Notes under the pieces: model-generated
What the model was told of the DNA's origin: nothing
The model's database searches: none
Seen by the model: only the letters and a program-made list of their open reading frames with translations
Shown: one piece after another, positions 6,644 to 14,309 of the stretch
Layout of the letters: each line of letters begins with the position of its first letter
Numbering within the stretch: position 1 is the stretch's first letter
Source of the DNA: Gordonia araii NBRC 100433
GTDB lineage: Bacteria; Actinomycetota; Actinomycetes; Mycobacteriales; Mycobacteriaceae
Assembly: GCF_000241265.1 (NCBI RefSeq)
Contig: NZ_BAEE01000036.1
Location: 1 to 64,000, forward strand
Reading direction: 5' to 3'
Length of the DNA stretch: 64,000 bases
Made by a program: the position numbers and the translations under genes

Positions 6644-8042
6644 GCAGGAGAACAACCCGACGAGCATCGGGCTCACGCAATACCTCGATCCGTCGTACTG
6701 GGCCTGGGCTGCCGAGGACCCGAACGGGGCCGCGCTGCTCCAGCAGGGTGCCGAGGCGATCCTCGCCTACGTGGTGCAGCGGCTCGAGGCCACCGGCTGC
6801 GAGGTCGTCGAGGCCTACGGCATCGTGCACGACAAGGACGAGCGCGAGGTCTGGAGCGACACGGAGAAGGCCCTGGTGGTCGAACTGAAGCCCGAGCACC
6901 TGCACGCCGTGATCAAGTTCGCCAGCCGTGCGAAGAGTGCGCCGCTGGATCGGCTCGCGTTCGGCATCGGTGTCGAGCCTCAGTACGTCGAGAAGCCTGG
7001 CCGCGGGCGGTACGCCTTCGACAACATGCTGTCGTATCTGACGCACGTGAAGTACGCGGACAAGCACCAGTACGCGCCTTCGGAGGTTGCCACGGTGCGG
7101 GGGCCTGAGTATCTCGGGATCGACGCCCAGCGCCGGGAGACGTGGCTGAAGGGCCGCGCCCACGTGAAGAAGAAGGTCGTCGCCGAGAACTTCGAGGACA
7201 TGCGGGAGCGCGTGCTCCAGGGTGAGATCACGCGGGATCAGATCATGCTCACGGACGAGCTGTTCGACATCTACTCGCGGCATCAGCGGGAGATCGACGA
7301 CGCGCTGTCGGCCTACGGCCAGCGCCGCGCGTACCGGGCGGCCGCGAAGCTGCGCGCCGGTGCCTTCTCGACGCACGTGGTGTTCGTCCACGGGGATGCC
7401 GGGATCGGCAAGACTCGGTTCGCAACGGATTTCATCACCGAGGCGATTAGCGCGGCCAATGCACATGGCGAGCGGTGGCAGGTCTACCGTGCCGCGACGG
7501 GGAACCCATTGGATGACTGGCGGGGCGAGGAGGTGCTGCTGCTGGACGATCTGCGGGCCTCGGCGATGGACGCGAACGATTGGCTGCTGCTGCTCGATCC
7601 GTATAACGCCTCGCCTGCGAAGGCTCGGTACAAGGGCGAGGTGGCTCCGCGCCTCATCGTGATTACGGCGACGATCGAGCCGGTCGAGTTCTTCTACTAC
7701 GCCCGCCAGAAGGGCAACGTGGACGAGGCGCTGGACCAGTTCATCCGCCGCCTGGCGTCGGTCGTGAAGGTCTACCGCGCCGACGACATCAACCGCTACC
7801 TCGTGCAGCACATCGGGAAGATCGAGCCCTACGAGTGGCACCAGTGCAGCATCCCGACCGCCGCGCACACGCCCGGCATGTACGGCAACGCGTACCACCA
7901 GAACGCCGGGTCGCGGGAACTGACGTACGGTCCGGAGACCTCGGCGGAACACGACGCGGACGGTGCGGTCGCGGAGCTGCTCAGCGGGCTCGCGGTGCGA
8001 AGTCCGGACGTGCCGCTGGCGCTGATCGAAGGTGCCGCATGA
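6636..8042 (+). CDS. rep: replication initiator: HUH endonuclease fused to a superfamily-3-type helicase
   Basis: The 468-residue product from GTG 6636 (GGGGGTGG upstream; GTG 6627 is also possible) has two parts. The N-terminal nuclease shows an HUH motif HLH at 88-90 (in PEHLHAVIKF) and a catalytic Tyr134 with Lys139 in MLSYLTHVKYADK. The C-terminal ATPase shows Walker A GDAGIGKT (253-260), Walker B LLLDD (301-305) and a motif-C-like IVITAT (341-346). Nuclease plus this helicase is the architecture of CRESS-DNA virus Reps and of the bacterial 'pCRESS' plasmid Reps known from bifidobacteria and other Gram-positives; most rolling-circle plasmids use a host helicase instead. It should nick the origin and unwind DNA for rolling-circle replication of the excised circle. 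It overlaps the next gene by ATGA. Confidence 0.85.
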   Translation: MAKQENNPTSIGLTQYLDPSYWAWAAEDPNGAALLQQGAEAILAYVVQRLEATGCEVVEAYGIVHDKDEREVWSDTEKALVVELKPEHLHAVIKFASRAKSAPLDRLAFGIGVEPQYVEKPGRGRYAFDNMLSYLTHVKYADKHQYAPSEVATVRGPEYLGIDAQRRETWLKGRAHVKKKVVAENFEDMRERVLQGEITRDQIMLTDELFDIYSRHQREIDDALSAYGQRRAYRAAAKLRAGAFSTHVVFVHGDAGIGKTRFATDFITEAISAANAHGERWQVYRAATGNPLDDWRGEEVLLLDDLRASAMDANDWLLLLDPYNASPAKARYKGEVAPRLIVITATIEPVEFFYYARQKGNVDEALDQFIRRLASVVKVYRADDINRYLVQHIGKIEPYEWHQCSIPTAAHTPGMYGNAYHQNAGSRELTYGPETSAEHDADGAVAELLSGLAVRSPDVPLALIEGAA

Positions 8043-8629
8043 GCACCGATCAGCATTCGCTCTTCCAGGGGGTCGAGGGGGCCGGAGGCCCCTCGCAAGC
8101 AGGGCTGGAGGACACGAGCGTCAGCGATGTGTCCGACAGGCCTACTGCTTGCCACTCTGGCGTACAGGTGGAGCAGCAGACCGACTCCCAGGTGAACACC
8201 GGTCGGGCTGATGCGGAGGCTGTGCGTCAGAGTCACGGCGGCGCGAAGCGTCGTCGTGGGGGCCGCGCGAAGCTCGATACCGACTTCGGGGAGGAGACGC
8301 TCGCGGCGCTTCGCACTCGTGCGAAGCGGCTCGGACTGGCTCCGAGCACGTGGGTACGGACCGTCGTACGCGATGCCCTCCACGCCTCCCGCTCGGAGGA
8401 GTTGGACGCCGCCGTGGCGGCGCACCTGCTCGGGGTCGAGGCGCGTGTGCAGGCGTCGGCGGACGCTCGTGAGCTGGCTGCCCAGGTGCGCCCGCTGGCG
8501 ATCAACGTCAACGACTTGGATCGCCGCGCGCGCGCCGGTGAGGCGGTGGCGCTGTCGTCGGAGGTGCCCGAGCTGATCGAGCTGCTGCGCGAGGTCCGCG
8601 CCTTGCTCGGGGATCGGACGGCCGCATGA
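8039..8629 (+). CDS. MobC-like relaxosome accessory protein
   Basis: The 196-residue protein starts with a disordered, polar stretch of about 75 residues, then a basic patch (GGAKRRRGGRAK). Next comes a ribbon-helix-helix-like segment (RLGLAPSTWVRTVVRDAL) and a C-terminal helical region with INVNDLDRRARAGE and ELIELLREVRALLG, reminiscent of the MobC signature around conserved Asn/Leu. Such proteins bind oriT and help the relaxase nick. It overlaps rep and the relaxase by 4 nt each (ATGA), so all three are translated as one operon. The family call rests on pattern and context. Confidence 0.65.
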   Translation: MSTDQHSLFQGVEGAGGPSQAGLEDTSVSDVSDRPTACHSGVQVEQQTDSQVNTGRADAEAVRQSHGGAKRRRGGRAKLDTDFGEETLAALRTRAKRLGLAPSTWVRTVVRDALHASRSEELDAAVAAHLLGVEARVQASADARELAAQVRPLAINVNDLDRRARAGEAVALSSEVPELIELLREVRALLGDRTAA

Positions 8630-9912
8630 GCACCACCCACTACAGCCCGAGCACCAGCGCCGCCGACACCGAGCGCTATATCCGCGGGAAGGAGGACGAG
8701 CGGGGCGTCGCGATCACGTGCGAAGTGCCGGGAGGCCCTGGCGCATTCTCGGCGCGCGCACGGGCGCTCACGCAGAACACCACGCGCGAGGTCGAGGCGC
8801 TGCATTACCGGCAGTCTTTCAGCGACGAGGAGTTCGACCCGAAGAACCCGGAGCACGTGCAGCGGGTGAACGATCTCGGCTATCAGCTCGCGAAGAGGAT
8901 GCACCCCGACTCGGACTGCCTCGTGGTCAGTCACGTGGATGGCCGGGGCAGAAAGCCGCATAACCACATCTTGGTCATCAATCACAGCAACCGGACCGGA
9001 AAGGCGCTCTCGGACTACCGGACGTTCCACGATCGCAAGGCCGGGAACCAGCGGGGCGTGCAGTCGGCGAACGACGAGCTGATGCGAGAGCACGGGCTCT
9101 CGGTCGTGAAGCGTCTGGAGCACGCGCCGATGGACTGGGAGCTGCGCCGCGAGGACTTCGCCGAGGGATCGCTCGACCGCGAGATGGGCGACCGGATGAG
9201 CGCTGCCCTGACCGATCCCCGCGCGGTGGACAAGGCCGGTCTCGAAGCGGTGATCGACGAGCAGAACCAGCAGCTCGGCGATGACGGGGAGAGGGTGCCG
9301 CGGATGCGGCTGCACAGCCCCGTCAGCAAGAAGGGCAAGCGCGCCGGGCAGGAGACCTGGACGCTCTACATCGAGGACTGCCGCGGCGAGTCCGGGCGCG
9401 CCGAGCGCCGCAAGCGCGCGAGCGCACTCTCGGCGGACTTCACCCCGGAGGGCGCGCAGGCGTTCTTCGACTACCACCAGCAGCAGAAGGAGCAGGAACA
9501 TGAGCGCAGCACTCGACAGGCTGAAGCAGCAGAACGGGCCCGTGCAGTCGCCGCCGCCGCTCGGCAGTCCGGAGACGATGGAGCTGTTGACCTCGATCCT
9601 CGCCGCCGTCGAGGCGCAGAATACGAGGATCGCCACGCTGGCCGAGCAGCAGAAGAAGCTCGCGGGGTTCGTGAAGGTCATGGACGAGGAGACGACGAGG
9701 CGGCTGGAGCGGATCACGGCCCCGGCGTCGACCTCCTCGCCCTCCAGCGACGTGTCCGCGAGGATCGCGAGTATCGAGAGCAGGCAGAACGAGATCGCGA
9801 GCACGCTCGGCGAGTTCGCGCAGAGTCTCAACGGCGAGAGCTTGAACGCCGCGTCGCGGAGCTTGGTCGCGGAGGCGCAGAAGAATCGCGCGGCTACGGC
9901 CTCGGCGATTGA
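8626..9912 (+). CDS. relaxase (mobilization nuclease)
   Basis: The 428-residue open frame has a relaxase N-terminal domain. YRQSFSDEEF lies at 61-70, and the metal-binding three-His motif is HVDGRGRKPHNHILVI, with His103, His112 and His114. The first-motif Tyr is probably Tyr6 or Tyr18. It nicks oriT and pilots the strand during conjugative mobilization with a helper secretion system. From about residue 292 the frame is Glu/Arg-rich with poor third-position GC, because another gene is read there in a different frame (9500 onwards). The tail may be real but unconstrained. The MOB class (MOBP- or MOBQ-like) cannot be fixed by eye. Confidence 0.85.
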   Translation: MSTTHYSPSTSAADTERYIRGKEDERGVAITCEVPGGPGAFSARARALTQNTTREVEALHYRQSFSDEEFDPKNPEHVQRVNDLGYQLAKRMHPDSDCLVVSHVDGRGRKPHNHILVINHSNRTGKALSDYRTFHDRKAGNQRGVQSANDELMREHGLSVVKRLEHAPMDWELRREDFAEGSLDREMGDRMSAALTDPRAVDKAGLEAVIDEQNQQLGDDGERVPRMRLHSPVSKKGKRAGQETWTLYIEDCRGESGRAERRKRASALSADFTPEGAQAFFDYHQQQKEQEHERSTRQAEAAERARAVAAAARQSGDDGAVDLDPRRRRGAEYEDRHAGRAAEEARGVREGHGRGDDEAAGADHGPGVDLLALQRRVREDREYREQAERDREHARRVRAESQRRELERRVAELGRGGAEESRGYGLGD

Positions 9913-10405
9913 GGGGCTCAAGGCGCAGGCCGCGGCGAACCAGAAGCTCTTGAGCCAGGTCGGCGGCGCGGTGCAGCGGATCGAGAAGCGCACCGAGGAA
10001 CGGGTCGAGAAGGCCGTCGAGCAGGTCGCCGGGGAGGCTTCGACCACGATGACCGCGAACCTCGATGCGTCGAACGAACGGGCCGAGCGGATCATCGCGG
10101 CGACGGCGAAGCTGGAAGCGCGTCAGCTCTGGTCGGCGGCCGCGGCGATGTGCCTCGCCCTCCTGCCGGTGGTCGTGGTCGTCGCCGGGCTTTGGATGGG
10201 TATCGCCGGGCTCATCACCGGCGCTCAGTGGGCGCTGGACGTGGACGGGAGCGTGTGGCTCGGCATCGGGCGGTGGCTCGCGGTCGGCGCTGGCCTTGCC
10301 GGGTCCGGCTACGGGCTCTTCGCGTCCGTCCGGTGGGCCGCCGGTCTCGTGGAGACGTGGAAGGGTCGCGGGATGCCGACGTGGCCGAGCTGGCGCAAGA
10401 GGTGA
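9500..10405 (+). CDS. coiled-coil membrane protein overlapping the relaxase gene (MobB-like)
   Basis: The start at 9500 (MSAALDRLKQQNG) has an AGGAG 7-10 nt before it. Third codon positions are almost all G or C from the first codon, even though the first 413 nt lie inside the relaxase frame. The 301-residue product is a long coiled coil (about residues 20-200, with heptad-rich Glu/Ala/Leu/Gln) followed by two hydrophobic segments near 217-240 and 255-280. In RSF1010 and ColE1, small membrane-associated Mob proteins are likewise encoded in another frame inside the relaxase gene. A similar role, stabilising the relaxosome at the transfer pore, is inferred. Confidence 0.75.
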   Translation: MSAALDRLKQQNGPVQSPPPLGSPETMELLTSILAAVEAQNTRIATLAEQQKKLAGFVKVMDEETTRRLERITAPASTSSPSSDVSARIASIESRQNEIASTLGEFAQSLNGESLNAASRSLVAEAQKNRAATASAIEGLKAQAAANQKLLSQVGGAVQRIEKRTEERVEKAVEQVAGEASTTMTANLDASNERAERIIAATAKLEARQLWSAAAAMCLALLPVVVVVAGLWMGIAGLITGAQWALDVDGSVWLGIGRWLAVGAGLAGSGYGLFASVRWAAGLVETWKGRGMPTWPSWRKR

Positions 10406-10454
10406 CCGTGATTCCCGAGGGCAAGCGCGCAGAGCGCGTGCGGCAGCCCTGCAA

Positions 10455-10503
10455 CTGGACGATAGGTCAGCACACACTGTATAGTTCAGTGCATGCTGAC
10501 TAT
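10455..10503 (+). promoter_or_regulatory. cmtR promoter and operator
   Basis: A -10-like TATAGT (10480-10485) follows CTGGAC (10455-10460) at about 19 bp. An inverted repeat, ATAGTTCAG (10481-10489) and CTGACTAT (10496-10503), spans the start codon at 10493. No Shine-Dalgarno precedes that ATG, and a start site 7 bp after the -10 would coincide with it, so a leaderless mRNA is likely. CmtR binding here would autorepress the metal operon. Confidence 0.55.
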
Positions 10504-10861
10504 TGCTTCGCGCCTCGACGTCATGAACCGGCTGGGCCGGGCCATGGCGGACCCGACGCGCTCCAAGATACTGATGTCCCTGCTCGACGGCCCGAGCCAC
10601 CCCGCCGTGCTCTCGCGCGAGTTGGGGCTGACGCGGTCGAACGTGTCGAACCACCTAACCTGCCTGCGCGACTGCGGGATCGTGGTCGCCGAGCCCGAGG
10701 GCCGCCAGACCCGCTACGAGATCGCCGACCCACACCTGGCCGCGGCGCTGACGGCGCTGGTGGACGTGACGCTGGCGGTGGACGAGAGCGCGCCGTGCAT
10801 CGACCCGCACTGCTCGGTGCCCGGTTGCTGCGCCGCGACAGGCTCGGAGGACGCTTCGTGA
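10493..10861 (+). CDS. cmtR: CmtR-type cadmium/lead-sensing ArsR-SmtB repressor
   Basis: The 122-residue winged-helix repressor matches M. tuberculosis CmtR closely in order and spacing: RLGRAMADPTRSKILMSLLDG, then the recognition helix LTRSNVSNHLTCLRDCG. The metal ligands sit at Cys57 and Cys61 (in LTCLRDC) and Cys102 (APC), the same positions as the known Cd/Pb site. Extra cysteines follow (HCSVPGCC). Without metal it should repress; Cd(II) or Pb(II) releases the operon. It overlaps the ATPase gene by 4 nt (GTGA). Confidence 0.9.
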   Translation: MLTIASRLDVMNRLGRAMADPTRSKILMSLLDGPSHPAVLSRELGLTRSNVSNHLTCLRDCGIVVAEPEGRQTRYEIADPHLAAALTALVDVTLAVDESAPCIDPHCSVPGCCAATGSEDAS

Positions 10862-12825
10862 GCGCGGCCTGCGGCTGCGACGAGCCGGCCGCCAGCGCCG
10901 CCGAGGAGGTGGAGGAGGAGGCCGAGCGCCCGTGGTGGCGCGACCCGGGCCTGGTGGTGCCGATCCTCTCCGGCGTCGCGTTCGGCATCGGCCTGTTGCT
11001 GGAGTGGTTGGGGCTGCACGTCGCGGCGCTGGTCGCGTTCTGGGCGGGCCTGCTGCTGGGCGCGTACACGTTCGCGCCCGGCGCGCTGCGGAACCTGTTC
11101 GTCAAGCGGAAGCTGGGGATCGCGCTGCTGATGACGATCAGCGCCGTCGGCGCGGTCATCCTCGGCTACGTCGAAGAGGCCGCCGCGCTGGCGTTCCTGT
11201 ACTCGATCGCCGAGGCCCTGGAAGACAAGGCGATGGACCGCGCCCGCGGCGGCCTGCGCGCGCTACTCAAGCTCGTGCCGGAGACCGCCACCGTGCTGCG
11301 CGACGGTGCCTCGGTCGAGATCCCGGCGAAGGAGATCGCCGTCGGCGACGTGCTGCTGGTCCGCCCGGGCGAGCGGGTCGCGACCGACGGCCTGGTCCGC
11401 GTTGGCCGCTCCAGTCTGGACACGTCGGCGATCACCGGCGAGTCGATCCCGGTCGAGGTCGCGCCCGATGATGCAGTGTCGGCGGGCGCGATCAACACCG
11501 CCGGAGTCCTGGAGGTCGAGGCGACCGCGGCGGGCACCGACAACTCGCTGACCACCATTGTGGAGCTGGTCGAGCAGGCCCAGGCCGAGAAGGGCGACCG
11601 GGCCCGCATCGCCGACCGGATCGCCCGCCCGCTGGTGCCCGGCGTGATGGTCCTCGCCGTCCTTGTCGGCGTGCTCGGCTCGCTGCTCGGCGACCCCGAG
11701 ACCTGGATCACCCGCGCCCTGGTCGTCCTCGTCGCCGCCAGCCCGTGCGCGCTGGCGATCGCGGTGCCCGTCACCGTGGTCTCCGCGATCGGCGCGGCGA
11801 CGAAGTTCGGCGTCGTCATCAAGAGCGGTGCCGCCTTCGAGCGCCTCGGCGGCATCCGCCACCTCGCCGTCGACAAGACCGGCACCCTGACCCGCAACCG
11901 GCCCGAGGTCACCGCCGTCGTCGCCGCCGACGGGTTCGACGACGCCCAGGTGCTCGCCTGGGCAGCGGCCGTGGAGCAGCACTCGACGCACCCGCTCGCC
12001 GCCGCCATCGCCGCCGCGGGCCAAGGAGCGCCCGCCGCGCAGGACGTGACGGAGGAGGCCGGGCACGGCATTGGCGGCATGGTGGACGGCCGCCGGGTGA
12101 CGGTGGGCAGCCCCCGCTGGATCGACGCGGGGCCGCTCAAGGCCCGGGTCGAGGACCTGGAGGCCGAGGGCCAGACTTGCGTGCTCGTGGCCGTCGACGG
12201 CGAACTGGCCGGGGCGATCGGCGTCCGCGACGAGCTGCGCCCCGAGGTCCCCGAGGTCGTGCGCACGCTGCGGGCCCAGGGCGTCGAGGTGAGCATGCTC
12301 ACCGGCGACAACGCCCGCACCGCGCACGCGCTCGCGCAGCTCGCTGGGATCGGCGACGTGCACGCCGAGCTGCGGCCCGAGGACAAGGCCCGCATCGTCG
12401 CCCAGCTCTCTAAGGCCTCGCCGACGGCGATGATCGGCGACGGCATCAACGACGCCCCCGCCCTGGCCGGTACGACCGTGGGCATCGCGATGGGCGCGAC
12501 CGGATCCGACGCCGCGATCGAGTCCGCCGACGTCGCCTTCACCGGTCACGACCTCGGCCTGATCCCGCAGGCTCTGCGGCACGCCCGCCGAGGCCGGGCG
12601 ATCATGAACCAGAACATCGTGCTGTCCCTGGCGATCATCACCGTGCTGCTGCCGCTGGCCATCACCGGCGTGCTCGGCCTGGCCGCAGTCGTCCTCGTCC
12701 ACGAAGTCGCCGAGGTCGTCGTCATCGCCAACGGGCTGCGCGCCGCGCGTGCCCGCAAGAGCCAAGCGGCGGCTGCGTCGCCTGAGACGGCGTCACCGGC
12801 CGCGGTCCGCGCGGACAGAGCCTGA
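10858..12825 (+). CDS. cadmium/lead-type P1B ATPase (CtpG/CadA family)
   Basis: The 655-residue efflux pump starts with GTG overlapping cmtR. It lacks a full N-terminal heavy-metal domain and has only a Cys-rich start (SAACGCDE). The metal-translocation motif is SPC in SPCALAIAVPV, followed by DKTGTLT (phosphorylated Asp), the HP motif in STHPLAAAI, GHGIGG, TGDN and GDGINDAPAL. About six to eight membrane helices are present. SPC together with a cmtR neighbour is the layout of the M. tuberculosis cmtR-ctpG pair. It exports Cd/Pb-type divalent ions from the cytoplasm; exact specificity is inferred. Confidence 0.88.
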   Translation: MSAACGCDEPAASAAEEVEEEAERPWWRDPGLVVPILSGVAFGIGLLLEWLGLHVAALVAFWAGLLLGAYTFAPGALRNLFVKRKLGIALLMTISAVGAVILGYVEEAAALAFLYSIAEALEDKAMDRARGGLRALLKLVPETATVLRDGASVEIPAKEIAVGDVLLVRPGERVATDGLVRVGRSSLDTSAITGESIPVEVAPDDAVSAGAINTAGVLEVEATAAGTDNSLTTIVELVEQAQAEKGDRARIADRIARPLVPGVMVLAVLVGVLGSLLGDPETWITRALVVLVAASPCALAIAVPVTVVSAIGAATKFGVVIKSGAAFERLGGIRHLAVDKTGTLTRNRPEVTAVVAADGFDDAQVLAWAAAVEQHSTHPLAAAIAAAGQGAPAAQDVTEEAGHGIGGMVDGRRVTVGSPRWIDAGPLKARVEDLEAEGQTCVLVAVDGELAGAIGVRDELRPEVPEVVRTLRAQGVEVSMLTGDNARTAHALAQLAGIGDVHAELRPEDKARIVAQLSKASPTAMIGDGINDAPALAGTTVGIAMGATGSDAAIESADVAFTGHDLGLIPQALRHARRGRAIMNQNIVLSLAIITVLLPLAITGVLGLAAVVLVHEVAEVVVIANGLRAARARKSQAAAASPETASPAAVRADRA

Positions 12826-12837
12826 GAGGAGTGGATC

Positions 12838-13140
12838 GTGGAGATCACGTTGCAGTACTTCGACGGGTGCCCGAACTGGGAGGTGCTCGACCGGCGGCTC
12901 ACCGAGGCCCTCGACGGCCGATCGGACGTCCGCGTCGTGCATCAGCGAGTCGAGACTGCCGAGGACGCCGCCCGCCTCGGGTTCCACGGGTCCCCGACCG
13001 TCCTCATTGACGGCTCCGACCCCTTCGCCGACGAGCACACGCCGGTGGGGCTCGCCTGTCGAGTGTTCCGCACTCCTGCCGGGCTGGCTGGTTCGCCCAC
13101 CGTCGATCAGCTGCGCGAAGTACTCGATGCGCCTCTATGA
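12838..13140 (+). CDS. thioredoxin-like small protein of the metal operon
   Basis: A GTG start at 12838 has GAGGAG about 6 nt upstream. The 100-residue product has a thioredoxin-like beta start (ITLQYFDGCPNW) with one cysteine where a CxxC would lie, then GFHGSPTVLIDGSDPF, the usual cis-Pro-containing strand. Another cysteine occurs near LACRVF. Proteins of this sort often sit next to mercury or cadmium resistance genes. It may handle metals or thiols in the cytosol, but no reaction can be assigned. It is the last gene before attR; 13141-13288 holds no other gene. Confidence 0.7.
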   Translation: MEITLQYFDGCPNWEVLDRRLTEALDGRSDVRVVHQRVETAEDAARLGFHGSPTVLIDGSDPFADEHTPVGLACRVFRTPAGLAGSPTVDQLREVLDAPL

Positions 13141-13271
13141 GGGTGGAGCACCGCCGGGTTGCGCGATCATCGCACCGACGCTCAGCGCAGGAAGAGCCGC
13201 CTTCATCGAAAACCAGCCAGGATTGCCGTCAACGTTGTGCTGTAGAGCGCGCCGACGCTGACAACAAGTGC

Positions 13272-13300
13272 TACAACCCAGGCATGCGCTAGCGCATGTC
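13272..13300. other. attR, right junction with a 16-bp perfect palindrome
   Basis: CATGCGCTAGCGCATG (13283-13298) is a perfect palindrome that covers the junction, with the shared GCAT at 13294-13297. TACAACCCAGGCATG (13272-13286) is the element's right attP arm and matches the inverted left arm at 4165-4179. The TAG that now ends the N-terminal oxidoreductase fragment lies in the palindrome. Confidence 0.65.
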
Positions 13301-13540
13301 GATCACGCCGGTCCCGATCTCGATCCGGTCCGTCTGCGCTCCGATCGCCGCCAGCAAGGGGAACGGCGACGCGAGCTGACGCGCGAAATGGTGGACGCGG
13401 AAGTACGCGCCGTCGGCGCCGAGCTCTTCGGCCGCGACCGCCAGCTCGACCGACTGCAGCAACGCATCCGACGCCGACCGGGTCTGTGACCCGGGTGCCG
13501 GCGACCAGTGGCCGAAGGACAGGAATCCGATGTTCTTCAT
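13289..13540 (-). pseudogene. luciferase-like flavin oxidoreductase, N-terminal fragment (split by the element)
   Basis: The start codon at 13540 begins MKNIGFLSFGHW and 83 codons follow, including ADGAYFRVHHFARQ and DRIEIGTGVIDM. The frame then runs into a TAG supplied by the element. It ends where the distal fragment at 3394-4163 begins (QYENPLYMAED), giving the family's usual IDM-YENPLYMAE continuity. The fragment keeps the N-terminal beta-alpha units of the LLM barrel but cannot be active alone. Confidence 0.85.
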
Positions 13541-13596
13541 ATCGCCTACTAACCGGACCGTGGTCCGAATATTCCCACCACGGGTGTCATGCCTGG

Positions 13597-14256
13597 TCAG
13601 CGGTCCGGTCGCGCGTTGTCCGTGAACACCCTGTCGAGAACGCTTCTGTCGCCCTGGAGGTCGCCTGCCGCGAGCGCCTGGTCGACGGTGAGCTGGCCGG
13701 CCGCGAGTCCGACAACGATTTCTGGTGGGGCGACCAACACCGTGTCGGGTTTCGGGTCGGCGCGTGTGGACGCGCTGGGCCCCTCCTCGTCGACTCGAAG
13801 CGTCATGAAGAATCCGTCCGTCTCGATGCCGATCTCGACAGGTGGCGAGGCGACCCTGCCCCGGAGCAGCGCGGGCAGTGCGAGGGTCAGCCAGCGAGGC
13901 CGGAACAGGTCGTCGCCCGGTCCCGTCATGAGCAAGGGGGAGCCCCACCTGCCGAGTGCTTCCATCGGTTCGCGGAGTCCCGCACCCCATTGAGTGAGGG
14001 CGTAGACGACACTCGTATCTTCCAGGCGGCGTTCGAGGAGCCCGTTGGCCTCCATGCTCCGGAGCCGATCTGCCAAGAGGTTCGACGCGATTTCGCCGAG
14101 CGAGGTCTTCAACTCGGAGTAGCGCAACGGCCCGGGCAGCAGCTCGCGCACGATCAGGAGCGTCCAGCGGTCGCCGACCACGTCCAGGGAGCGCGCGAGT
14201 GCGCAGAACTGCCCGTAAGAGCGGTCGCCGCGCGAATGTTGGTTGACTTTCTCCAT
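13597..14256 (-). CDS. HxlR-family transcriptional regulator
   Basis: The 219-residue protein has an HxlR winged helix at its start: RSYGQFCALARSLDVVGDRWTL with Cys18, then LLPGPLRYSELKTSLGEIASNLL and RLRSMEANGLL. The extra C-terminal 100 residues occur in some actinobacterial members and may bind a ligand. It is divergent from the DUF1761 gene and a palindrome sits between them, so it probably controls that gene and itself. HxlR proteins often sense quinones or electrophiles through cysteine; that is family knowledge, not shown here. Confidence 0.85.
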   Translation of the reverse strand: MEKVNQHSRGDRSYGQFCALARSLDVVGDRWTLLIVRELLPGPLRYSELKTSLGEIASNLLADRLRSMEANGLLERRLEDTSVVYALTQWGAGLREPMEALGRWGSPLLMTGPGDDLFRPRWLTLALPALLRGRVASPPVEIGIETDGFFMTLRVDEEGPSASTRADPKPDTVLVAPPEIVVGLAAGQLTVDQALAAGDLQGDRSVLDRVFTDNARPDR

Positions 14257-14257
14257 C

Positions 14258-14278
14258 GTGGTTGATTATATCAACTAC
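14258..14278. promoter_or_regulatory. operator palindrome between hxlR-type gene and DUF1761 gene
   Basis: GTGGTTGAT and ATCAACTAC are inverted around TAT (8 of 9 pairs match), 2 bp from the regulator's start codon. The position and symmetry fit the binding site of the adjacent HxlR protein. Confidence 0.6.
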
Positions 14279-14309
14279 GAAAGATGAATGTCGATCCGAG
14301 GAGACCCGC

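Larger units (their letters stand above)
4164..13297 (+). mobile_element. 9.1-kb integrative mobilizable element with replication genes and cadmium/lead cargo
   Basis: The element interrupts an oxidoreductase gene whose halves lie at 3394-4163 and 13298-13540. Order: attL, large serine integrase, three small ORFs, iteron-like repeats, rep, mobC-like, relaxase, overlapping membrane gene, cmtR, cadmium/lead ATPase, thioredoxin-like gene, attR. Nearly every gene from 5824 on runs rightwards with ATGA or GTGA overlaps. No type IV secretion or phage structural genes are present, so transfer would need a helper. The pairing of integrase, relaxase and a self-sufficient Rep suggests a plasmid-like element that can integrate. 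The boundaries are set by the shared GCAT at 4164-4167 and 13294-13297 (plus strand). Confidence 0.88.
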
